DNA of 64,000 bases from contig JAHREC010000049.1 of NCBI GenBank assembly GCA_020081605.1, positions 1,302,001 through 1,366,000 of the forward strand. The letters are read 5' to 3'. The notes under the pieces are model-generated. The model saw only the letters and a list, made by a program, of their open reading frames with translations. It was not told where the DNA came from and did no database searches. Shown in pieces: positions 37,475-46,535 of the stretch (positions are counted from its first letter, which is position 1; each line of letters starts with the position of its first letter). The stretch is from Albifimbria verrucaria (Eukaryota > Ascomycota > Sordariomycetes > Hypocreales > Stachybotryaceae). The position numbers were made by a program, and so were the translations under genes.

Positions 37475-38942
37475 ATGAGTCCGGCCACCAGCACCGCGCT
37501 GTCGCGCACCGAAACGCTCAGCCTCCTCACCCTCGCGGGCGCCTCCCTCGCCGTCCTCGCAAACACCTTTCGCGGCGATGGCGAACCCCTCATTGCCTCC
37601 CTTGCCTTGTCGTGCGCCGCCTTCGCCCTTTGCTACGCAATGATCCGATGGCTCGGCCCCACCTTCGTCCGCGCCGGCTTCCGTGGCCGCGACATGAGCA
37701 AGCCCTCCAAGCCCGAGCTGCCCGAATGCATGGGTGCTGTCTGCGCCGTCGTCTACCTTCTCACCATCATCATCTTCATCCCCTTTCCCTTTTATAAAGA
37801 CATTGTTGCTGCGACAAGCGGCGGCGGCAACCGTGATGTGGTTCTACACGTGGAGCATGTTAATGAGGGACGCTTCCTGCACCGTTTCCCACATAACAAG
37901 GTACGGCAGGCACTATTCCTAGATGTTTACCACTCTTGACCCGGCGCTTACTTGCCCTTATAACAGCTTGCATCATATCTCGGTGCAATCATCTCTCTAC
38001 AGACCATCGCCCTTCTCGGTGTCGGCGACGACCTCTTCGACATCCGCTGGCGCCACAAGTGGTGGATTCCCGGCCTGGCCTCCATCCCTATCTTAGTCGT
38101 CTACTTTGTCGATTTCGACGTCACCTGCATCGTCATACCTTTGCAGCTTCAGCCATACCTTGGCGAACTTTTCGACCTTGGTCCTCTTTACTACGTCTAC
38201 ATGGCCTGTATCGCCATGTTCTGCCCCCAGAGCATCAACATGCTTGCCGGCATTAACGGCATTGAGGTCTCTCAGTGCCTTGTCGTGGCCCTTCTCCTCG
38301 CCTTTAACGATTGTCTTTACCTCTTCACACCTTATCCTCACCCTGCCACAGACTCTCACCTCTTCTCGCTCTACCTTCTCCTCCCTTGGATTGGCGTCTC
38401 GAGCGCGTTGCTGGCTTACAACTGGTATCCCGCAAAGGTCTTTGTCGGAGACACCTACTGCTACTTCTCGGGCATGGTTTTTGCTGTCGTTGGTATCCTT
38501 GGACATTTTTCCAAGACACTGGGCCTGCTCCTCGTTCCTCAGATCTTCAACTTCCTCTACTCCTGCCCACAGGTTTTCGGCCTCATCCCTGCCCTCGGCA
38601 CCGCCTCCCCAAATACAACGCCCGCACCGGATTGCTTGAGCCCTCAGTCACTCCCTGGACCGCCGAGCGACAGCCACGCCCTATCATTGCTCAGGTGCTC
38701 TTTCTTCTAGACAAGCTGCATCTGCTCAAGGTTACGACCGACGAAAAGGCCGTTTCGTCGAGACAAGTAACTTTACTATCCTCAATTTGTGGCTTGTCTG
38801 GCGCGGACCTCTCAAGGAAAACCGTCTCGCCTGGGAGATCACACTGTTACAGCTTGCCATCGGTCTGTTTGGCCTGTTCGCCAGGCATAAACTGGCTCTA
38901 CTCGTCTTTAAGGAAGACAATTGGGGAACAATGGCGGAGTAG
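37475..38942 (+). CDS. alg7: UDP-GlcNAc:dolichyl-phosphate GlcNAc-1-P transferase (Alg7/GPT)
   Basis: Alg7 catalyses the first step of N-glycan assembly on the ER membrane, transferring GlcNAc-1-phosphate to dolichyl phosphate; it is the tunicamycin target. The start at 37475 gives MSPATSTALSRTETLSLL. One intron, 37901-37966, lies between PHNK and LASYLGA. Family motifs are clear: GRDMSKPSKPELPECMG, GVGDDLFDIRWRHKWWIP with the catalytic Asp pair, CPQSINMLAGINGIEV, and FVGDTYCYFSGM with the metal-binding Asp. About ten hydrophobic helices are visible. Single-base losses near 38588 (CCC) and 38750 (GG) break the C-terminal frame, which resumes as RHRLPKYNARTGLLEPS and FTILNLWLVWRGPLKENRL. With them the protein is 467 residues, close to the family norm. 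An in-frame upstream ATG-less extension to 37319 is judged 5' UTR. Confidence 0.93.
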
Positions 38943-39690
38943 ATCAAGCATTGTGTTGCGAAGGCCCTTAGCCTAGACATTTGAACATAGAAGACGCCTC
39001 AAGGTGTAATGTACATGGAGATTGCGTGCAATCTATTAAACGTTCATAATTTTGCCAATGCAAGGCCATGTTAAGAATACCAGTAGCCTATGCCTCGTTC
39101 CTTGGAATTCACATGCACGAAACTCTCGCTCAACACGACTTTCAACTGAAGTGACTCGAAAACTGGGTATTGCACGCCCACTGTTCCATTCATTCATCAC
39201 TTTCGATAGACGTGGACGGGACACTGCCCCACGAAGCCCTCTTTCATGTCTAGAAATACATTGAAGCCAAATATCAATAATCTCCACCAGGAGAAAAAGC
39301 ATGCACTGCCTTCCCTGTGCCGCTGTCTTCAAAGATTCCACCGTCACTCCGACAGTTCTTCTGGCCAGAGACAAACAATCAAACATATAGACCGTCCATG
39401 TTGTCAGGGATGATAGATCCACAGCTGTGAAGTGCGGCATCAAACCCTCGTTCCTGTGATCCTCATACAAGCGCCAAGCTTCCACATTCATAACATCTTC
39501 CATAAAACGCCGAGAATTGGTGATGGCAACCGACAAGCCTCACCATTTTGTGACAAAAGATATCCGTGACCCTAAAGCTCCCAACCCCATTGAAGCGATA
39601 AATCCGCGCGCAAGTGTAGAACAAAATCCCTCCTCAGTTTTCCTCCTCTTGATAACATTATTAAAACATACAAGCGATTCTTCCTACAGT
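38943..39690. other. Convergent 3' intergenic region, alg7 / set3
   Basis: This 748-bp interval lies between two stop codons. A 166-codon minus-strand frame (39536-39036) opens with TTG and has no recognisable motif. I treat the interval as two 3' UTRs. Confidence 0.5.
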
Positions 39691-42439
39691 TCAAACAACA
39701 CCATTCAATGCAGGCGCTGTGGCAGTCGTCGGTGTCAAGACGTCTTCAGACTTTTCCACAGACGGCGACTCCATGATCGATTCGGTCTTGATGTCATCGG
39801 GACTGGCCAGGCCAGCCTTCAGCAAGGCAGTACCCCGGCAACCTTACCACTCGACTTGTTCATCCGGCTTTTGGTATAATCGCTCAAGCTAAGCTTCTTC
39901 TTAACAGGGCTCGGTGCCATGGTCGTGCCATTGACCCCAAGCGGTGGGAACGGACTTGTGGGGTTGTTGGAGAATAATGGCGATTGTACTATTGAGCTGG
40001 CAGTCGAAAGGGGGTTGTAACACTCGAGACCGATGGTGTGCTATTGTCAAAAGCCGGAACGGGCGGGAGTTGAACACGGAGTTCAGATGCCTTGTTGGCC
40101 GCAACGGATGCAGATGGCTCGGCTTTGATCGGCGGATCTCCATCCAGCGTTTCGGCAGGCGTGTCCTGGATTACCGGGGACGTCGTGTCCGTGACCGGCC
40201 TGGGTTCTGTGGGTGTTTGCTCGATGGTTGGCGATGAACTGCACTCCTTCTGACTACTGGAAGCAGGCGACGTAGTCTCGCATTGGGACTTGTGCTCGTC
40301 CTCGTGGGCCTTGAATCTGTACCGGCTATTAAGTAGTCGCTTTGAGAGCGATATGATCCTTTTCCTTGGCTTGGGGATTTGGCAGGATCGCTGAACCATT
40401 CGCCCTCCACTGGGTCGGTCTGAACACTAGCATCACAATACACCGGTCGTGGGTTCACCGAGGCTTGCCTAGAGTGAGTCGACGTGCTGTCTTGTTTCGA
40501 AAGTGAGGGCTTCGAAACATTGGAGAAGCTAGGAGAATGGACGCTGGCAGGAGAGCCGGATTTGCTTCTTGATGTTCCGGTGTCAACATACTGACCGCGA
40601 GTGGCCGTAACACTGCCACGCGATTTCGTCTTGGTCGATGAGTTCGACGTCGTCGTTCCGTCCGATAGCCGTTTCTTCTTCCGAGGAGGTTGTTGTTGCT
40701 CCATACGACGGAACGAGTCCTCGACCATGGCAACTTTACGCTTGTCGCGATCGGTTGGTTCCGTTAGGATTCCCAACTGATCAAAAGATCCTTGCCGTAG
40801 AGGAGTCGGATCACGGCTAGTCGGCTTGCTCCGTGAGGACCCGGTGTCGTCTCGTCCGTCGTTCTCCACTTGTTCGTCAGCATTGCCCTCACTAGCGGCT
40901 CGACTATTTGTGGCATGGCCGGTGCTGGTGGGGAAATTGTGTGCGTCCGTGGTTTGCGCTGCTTCTTCTTGCCGTTGACAGGACGAGCATGATTTCTGCT
41001 AAACAGATAATGACGATGGAAACGGGCAAAGGCGCAGTTGTTGTCAAGATCACACGCGCAGCCCCGTATTCGGACAGAATACGGTCTATCCAATTGAAAT
41101 GGCTCTGTACTCTGCATCGTCCATTTCGGGCTCATCTTGACTTGTAGCATCATCGTCGCTGAGGCCCAAAAGATGAAGCCAACGAGGGCAGACCGTCTTG
41201 TCCAATCGGAAGTCCCATGGGAGTGTAATTTGTTCGTTTGCCGAGATGAAACGGTCGCTGACAAGCCAGAAATGATACTCGGATCCGCTTGAGAGGTATG
41301 TGTCCAATTGCGCGTTGGGTTTGCAACTGCGTCGAACGTAGCGAGCCAATGAGCCTTCTTTCCGCGTATCAATGTAAAGTGGAAGAATAGGGTGGAAGAA
41401 GACAAAGGGAAGTGGGGAAGACAAATCGGCCCAAAGATTGTCAGGGTCGGCGCAGTAGTCCTTCTGAAATCCGATTTCGCCATTCAACTCGATGAGGGAA
41501 CATCCTTCTCAATGGGAGTCGTTGATTTGACGAACCGCCACCTCAGTGTCGGACCAGGGTCAAGCGACCGTGTGGCATCCTTGACCTCGAGTTTCGGCCT
41601 CGTCTCATCGATATTTGATGGTTCATCTTGGAAAACATCGGAATGAGTGCGACCGACTTCTTGCTTCATGGTGTCTGGTTCCCGTAGCCATCGTGATAAC
41701 GCGGTAGGGATAGCAAGACTAGCGAATGCATTGTTGTGTGCATCAGGAACGTCATGTTCATTATACAAAGAATAGAAGCCCGCTGAATAATGATGTATTT
41801 GAAAATCGTCTGGAAGGTCTGGAGGAGTAGTCGCAGGACTCGGAGGGTGTGTCGGATGGGGTCGAGAGTTGTTGTAGGAGGGGCTCCGCTTTGAGGGCAG
41901 TGAGCTTATTGATTGCGAGGGTCGATGAGAAGACTTTGCCTTCTTGGCAGGAGGAGCATGGTCACTTGGGCTTCCATGCTTTCCATTCTCAGCCGCAGTG
42001 AGATGGCCGTGGGTTTGTGTTTGTATTTCAGTAGGCTTGGGTTTCTTTTTGTGACTCTTCGATGGCGGTCGCTTCGTCTTCTTGTCCGCTTCTTCGAGGG
42101 CGGCGTGCCGTAAACGAAGAGTCCGCTCGATTGCCTTTTCGCGATTCAAAGGACGCGGTTGGCATTCCGCGCATGAATGAGCAAAGTCTTCTCGAATGGC
42201 CTCATCCCTGTTGTCAGGGTAAAAGCAGTCGATGTGCTGCCATGTATCGCATGTTTCGCAATAGATCGTGTTTCCGTCGTCGTCAGAGAAGTTGCAGATA
42301 CACTTGATGGTGTACGGCTCTTCTTCTACCGCCTCAACCTTGTGGGCGACATCGTCCTTGATGGCGAGGGCACGCGGGGAGAGACGGTCTGACTAGGAAT
42401 CACGACATGCGTTAACAGCGGCGCCAGTTTGTCGGTCAT
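39691..42439 (-). CDS. set3: PHD-finger and SET-domain protein, Set3 type
   Basis: Set3 is the core of the Set3 histone-deacetylase complex, whose PHD finger reads methylated H3K4 in transcribed chromatin. The start at 42439 gives MTDKLAPLLTHVV. The PHD finger follows (YTIKCICNFSDDDGN, then IYCETCDTWQHIDCFYP and CAECQPR). After a basic linker comes the SET domain: FVFFHPILPLYIDTRKEGS, YVRRSCKPNAQLDTYL and ANEQITLPWDF, then the post-SET-like cysteine stretch GCACDLDNNCAFARFH. The usual NHSC motif reads RRSC, which fits the catalytically silent SET domains of the Set3/MLL5 group. The C-terminal tail is Ser-rich and ends with the conserved KKKLSLSDYTKSRMNK. Eight single-base losses break the frame (about 42381, 41505, 41090, 41056, 40950, 40375, 40005, 39836). 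With them the product is 918 residues. Confidence 0.88.
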
Positions 42440-43189
42440 AATCTGAGACAGTTTTGGGAGAGAAACTGTGAGGGGGAAGATTGTGTGTGGATTGATTACG
42501 GTCGCACGCTGGAGGGCATGACGACGCCTAGTAGAACGCGCGCCGCTATTGACAAGGGGATCGTGGACGAGCCGGTAGTCTTGTCAGGCGGCGGTGCGTG
42601 GCGAGGCCGACCAAGCGTGGGACGCCGCCGTGAGAGTATCGCGAGAGTCGAAGGGTAAGACGACGGGGTCCTCGGACGCGGCCGTCAAGGGTGGAAGACT
42701 CGGGTCGGCCGTGACGCGCAAAACAAGCCGATCGGGAGAAGGTAGGCCAAGTCAAGTCAAGACGGAGAGCATTCGAAGGCGCGCGCCTGCGTGGTGTTGA
42801 CGCGTTCGGGTCGAGGCAGTCTTCGCAAATTTCGTTGAGGCCAGAGACGACAGGTTGCAAGGCGGCGAGGGTGTCGAGTCGTGCGCGAGAGGTGCGGTGG
42901 CGGGACAAGGAGAGGAGTGACAGAGGGCGAAAGCAGAAAAAAAAGGAATCCGCGATGTCGAGTCGAGTGAAGGAGATCTCAGTGACGACCAAGTAAGGAT
43001 AAGGGGAGAAGAAATCGAGGGATTGTGGAGCGGACGAGCAATGAAGGATGGAGAGGGAGGAGGAGGATGGGATGGGGAAGAGCGACAAGAGAAGCAAAGC
43101 CTGGGTGCCTTTTGCGAGCCACTGAGGTGCAGGCGGGCATGGGAGAGGGACCTGGGAGAGGGACCTGGGCCTGTGCCTACCGAACCATA

Positions 43190-43335
43190 GCACAGGTAGG
43201 TACAGGCAGAGGCAGAGGTAGAGGCAGGTACCTGGAGGGTGGTAAGACGTAGGCACTGTCGGGCAGGTACCGGCAGGTACGTACCGGTGTTGAGGTCAGG
43301 TACCTGTGGTGAGGTACTATGGTACCCCCAAGGTC
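43190..43335. repeat. Cluster of GGTACC / AGGTAC words
   Basis: At least eight copies of GGTAC or its complement in 145 bp, mixed with GGCAG repeats (AGGCAGAGGCAGAGG). It is upstream of set3 and resembles the cluster upstream of alg7. Confidence 0.55.
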
Positions 43336-43427
43336 GTACCCTGTGTTTTGGGGGACGAGCAGCAGAGACGACGACGCCGCCCCTCGTCGCTCAGCAGAAC
43401 GAGTGCAGCGAAGAAAGATTGACAAGG

Positions 43428-43463
43428 TGGGCTGGGCTGGCTGGGCTGGCTGGGCTGGGCGGC
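43428..43463 (+). repeat. GGCTG minisatellite
   Basis: Tandem GGGCT/GGCTG units alternate regularly over about 35 bp. It is a simple GC-rich repeat in non-coding DNA. Confidence 0.65.
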
Positions 43464-44923
43464 GCGCGGTGCTGCAAAATGCAGACCCAGGGAAAGAGGA
43501 CATTGGCGCTAAACCCAACCTTGAATGGCGGTGGATTGGGAAAATCTTAGCGCACAGGCCATGGTTGCCTCGACGCCTCAGGCCGCACCATCGGCTGCAG
43601 GTGAGCCACGAGTGAGCCGTCGGGGCTCGATGAGGGAGGGGGCGCATGCTGGGCAGAGGAGATTGCGGCGGACCGAGGGAAGAGGGAGAGACACACGAGT
43701 AGTGTAGTGTACCGTACTGGACTGGAGGAAGGACAAAAAGGGCGCAGGGGCGAGCCCGCACAATCTCGTCTCCGCAGGCGCTCAGAAAGCTTCGAGTTCG
43801 AAACGACGGCGACGGACGGACAGGCGGAGGGATGAATGAGCCAGCGAAGGCAACGAGAGGGGGACGGACGTAGGTTGTCCCAACAGCACGCACTAGAGCA
43901 GGGTCGGGGCAGGACCTTTGGGGGAGGAACGGGAACAAGAACGAGTTTGTAAGAGGGCCTGCTACAGATTTTCAACAAGCATGGCAGATGACGATGAGAC
44001 GCTATTGCGACACAGGTCATCGATGCCTGGGCGTGGCCAAAATTTCGCACCAACTGATGACAGGAGAGGGGAGCCTGGAGTGGGTTTGGGGTGGCGCCAG
44101 ACCGCTTATTCGCCGTGCTTATTGGATCGAAGCCTCTCGTCTCTCCAGTTTCAAACGCACGGTGCAGGTGCAGCGTGCGTGGCATTGAGAGCGAGCCCTT
44201 GGGGTGTGACAGCTTTGGCCGGTAACGGTACGGTGGTGGACAGCACCTGTGTGGTCTGGACGAGGAACAGAAACTCACCGGCGCGGACGTTCATTCGCCC
44301 AGTGCCCTCATCCTCGCTGTCCAACTCGACCGATGATGCAAGGTATCGCGATCGATGACCGTCGTGTACATAGTATCGCACGCCCTGTTCTTGACGATAG
44401 CGGCGGGACAGTGCTGGTGCTGTGCGCGGGCGGCTAGTTCCTCCACGGGCGATCGAGTTCGTCCACACTGCTGACCCCTACACCAAAATCGCATGTCGAT
44501 CCACGAGTGCCAAAACCATCAAATCTGCATGGCAGGGGTTTTGAGTTAGGTGAGTGAGCTGCGTAAGGACCAGGGCCGTCATCCAGTCTAGCGACCAACC
44601 AACAGCCAGGCAGCCAGCTAGCCAGACAGATCAGTCATCCAACCAAAAAGTACCAGTGGTGGCAGCAGAGTTTGGCACAGTGTATGGGGCACCTACCGCT
44701 TATCAGGCTGGGCGGACATGGTCAACCTGGGCAGGGTAAAGGGAGGGTGCCATTTTCCCATGTCCCACGGGGAGGCTTGGAGGGCCCTTTGGGGCCAAAA
44801 GGAGAGACAAGACAGAAATGCAAAGCGGGGCTGATCCTTGGCCCAATCCCTTCCCTAACGCGTACGCCTGACTCACCCTCTGGCTTCTGCTGCTTTTCTG
44901 GACATCCCTGCCGGAGCTGTCCC

Positions 44924-44995
44924 TGCGATTGGCCCATGCAAATCACGTCGCATGGGCAGTCAGACGGAGCCAACAACATGGCCGCTGGCCAATCA
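44924..44995. promoter_or_regulatory. Pair of candidate CCAAT boxes
   Basis: GATTGG at about 44924-44929 (minus-strand CCAATC) and CCAATCA at 44989-44995 on the + strand lie 65 bp apart. Paired CCAAT boxes suggest a promoter, but no gene starts nearby; set3 begins 2.5 kb away. Confidence 0.25.
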
Positions 44996-45533
44996 GCCGC
45001 GCACCTCGCACCGCGTATGCGAAGACAACAAGCGAACAAAATAGCAACTGCCAGCCTTATGGGGTCTCGTATCATGGATTAACATTTGGAGGCTGTACTA
45101 ACGGAAATTTGACCCATATTAATGCAGGCTCCAAGAAGCTCATAAAAGAAAAATCCAGACTAAATTTAATTATCTTTGTTTTTTTATTTATTTCTATGAT
45201 ACCTAACAATGTTTTGTTAGAAAGTTACAGTACATACACATCCCGCCAAATTTTATGAACAATTTTATTTTCAGGTGACCTGGTGCTATAAATAATACAT
45301 CCCAATGGGGTTGGGTTCATCTCATTTCAGACAATTACTACTCTGTACTCTCCGATTCATGTTCACGTTCGCTTGTCAGCACTTGTCCATTACGCTTAAC
45401 GTCTAATGGAACATTATCCTCATTCTCGCCTCTATGTCTTCATCGAACCTCGATAATATGCACAAAAACATCTAATCCCCGGATATCGACTTAATCACAC
45501 CCAACTACTCTAACGCTGAGTAACATACCATCG

Positions 45534-46535
45534 TCAGCTCCTCCATTTTCCTTTTGTTTCAACAATCTTCACAATGGCACCACGAACAAGAGCGCACAGT
45601 TTCTCCACGTTTTCTCCTTCACGAGGAGAGGTTTGCACGATCCTTGTTCCAACCCGTTGATACTCCCGCGCAAATATCTCCCAAAGGTTCTGATCTTTTT
45701 CGTGGGCGCTGTCTGGCTGAGGGAAGTACGGATCATTGCGCCAGAACTCTCGGGCAATCACTTCTAGGCCCGACTCGTCTGCTCTGATCGATCTGGAGCA
45801 GTCAAAGTCAAGCAGCCACAATGCATGATGTGCGAGTGGCGTTTCGACACCCTCTGCCTCTGCCTTTGCTCCTCTGCAAGCCCCTAAGACGAACTCGACA
45901 TCAGCCGCATCTGTCCTGACATCCCAATGCAGCATCGCCATTGCCTCAGCCATGGTTCTGGCATAATCCTCGCAAGGTAGTTCCAGCTCTTCGACTTGAT
46001 CAGCATGTAAAGGGAAGTTACGGAGGCTGAAGAATCGAGGACCTCGATGCTGTGTTTGGCGCATATGTCGCCGCCGGCCAAGGTACATTCGAACCAGGCA
46101 GTGCTCTCTTTGTCCATCTCCGAGGCATTCTTCCAGTTTGTCTCGAACTTGTTCAGGTGCATACTTCTTGACGAGGAGGCGCTGCGCCTGATGTGACACC
46201 GGCTCGATTTTCTCACTAATCATAGCTCTGCATCCCGTGAAGCCATGAGGAAGCAGTGGCAGAAGCTGATTCCACCTCTCATCATGGCTGTCCATTAATC
46301 CGAAGCACGTCGGGACCAATACCCGTGAATGCTTGGCCTTGTTCACTTGTGACTGAACGGAAACCTCGTTCTTAATGTCCCTACCAGGGCTTGCATCCTC
46401 TCTTTTGATAACGATGGGTGTGTCTGAGTACAACCCCGTTGACGATAGAGTGCCCCATACCGAGCCACAGTGACCGTATCCAATCCGTTCAAGAGAGTGT
46501 GAACCTAATAGAGGAAATTCTTCGGGGTTCGTCAT
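45534..46535 (-). CDS. DUF3669 family protein with kinase-like motifs
   Basis: An intact single-exon gene for 333 residues. It matches the fungal DUF3669 family, seen in LRNFPLHADQVEELELP, ARTMAEAMAMLHWDV and ADVEFVLG. The function is not established. I note kinase-fold-like landmarks: a glycine loop (GYGHCGSVWG, residues 19-28), a lysine in IVIKRE (K44), the block MLHWDVRTDAADVEF (residues 201-215) where kinases have their catalytic loop, and LWLLDFDCSRS (D243-F-D245) where they have DFG. These are visible, but the interpretation is inference. The gene sits in an AT-rich pocket with no close neighbours and is normal in codon use. Families of this type are usually patchy and multi-copy among fungi, so this may be an accessory gene. 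Confidence 0.8.
   Translation of the reverse strand: MTNPEEFPLLGSHSLERIGYGHCGSVWGTLSSTGLYSDTPIVIKREDASPGRDIKNEVSVQSQVNKAKHSRVLVPTCFGLMDSHDERWNQLLPLLPHGFTGCRAMISEKIEPVSHQAQRLLVKKYAPEQVRDKLEECLGDGQREHCLVRMYLGRRRHMRQTQHRGPRFFSLRNFPLHADQVEELELPCEDYARTMAEAMAMLHWDVRTDAADVEFVLGACRGAKAEAEGVETPLAHHALWLLDFDCSRSIRADESGLEVIAREFWRNDPYFPQPDSAHEKDQNLWEIFAREYQRVGTRIVQTSPREGENVEKLCALVRGAIVKIVETKGKWRS

Larger units (their letters stand above)
42440..45533. other. 3.1-kb intergenic region with a composition boundary
   Basis: The left part (to about 45.08 kb) is GC-rich and includes a GGTACC cluster (43190-43335), a GGCTG repeat and two CCAAT boxes near 44.92-45.0 kb. These may mark a distant start of the set3 transcript. 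From about 45.09 kb the DNA becomes strongly AT-rich up to the DUF3669 gene. GC-rich long frames here have proline/arginine-biased, motif-free translations. Confidence 0.5.

Noticed and set aside
33594..38942. Secondary-metabolite or resistance cluster around the MFS transporter
   Set aside because: Its neighbours are housekeeping genes (alg7, the transglutaminase-like gene); no synthase, oxidase or pathway regulator is nearby.
39036..39536. 166-codon minus-strand frame between alg7 and set3
   Set aside because: It begins with TTG, has no recognised motif and fits inside the expected 3' UTRs of convergent genes. It remains possible but unsupported.
42546..43938. Long minus-strand frames in GC-rich DNA upstream of set3
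   Set aside because: The translations are Pro/Ser/Arg/Cys-biased and span simple repeats; there are no intron signals or family blocks.
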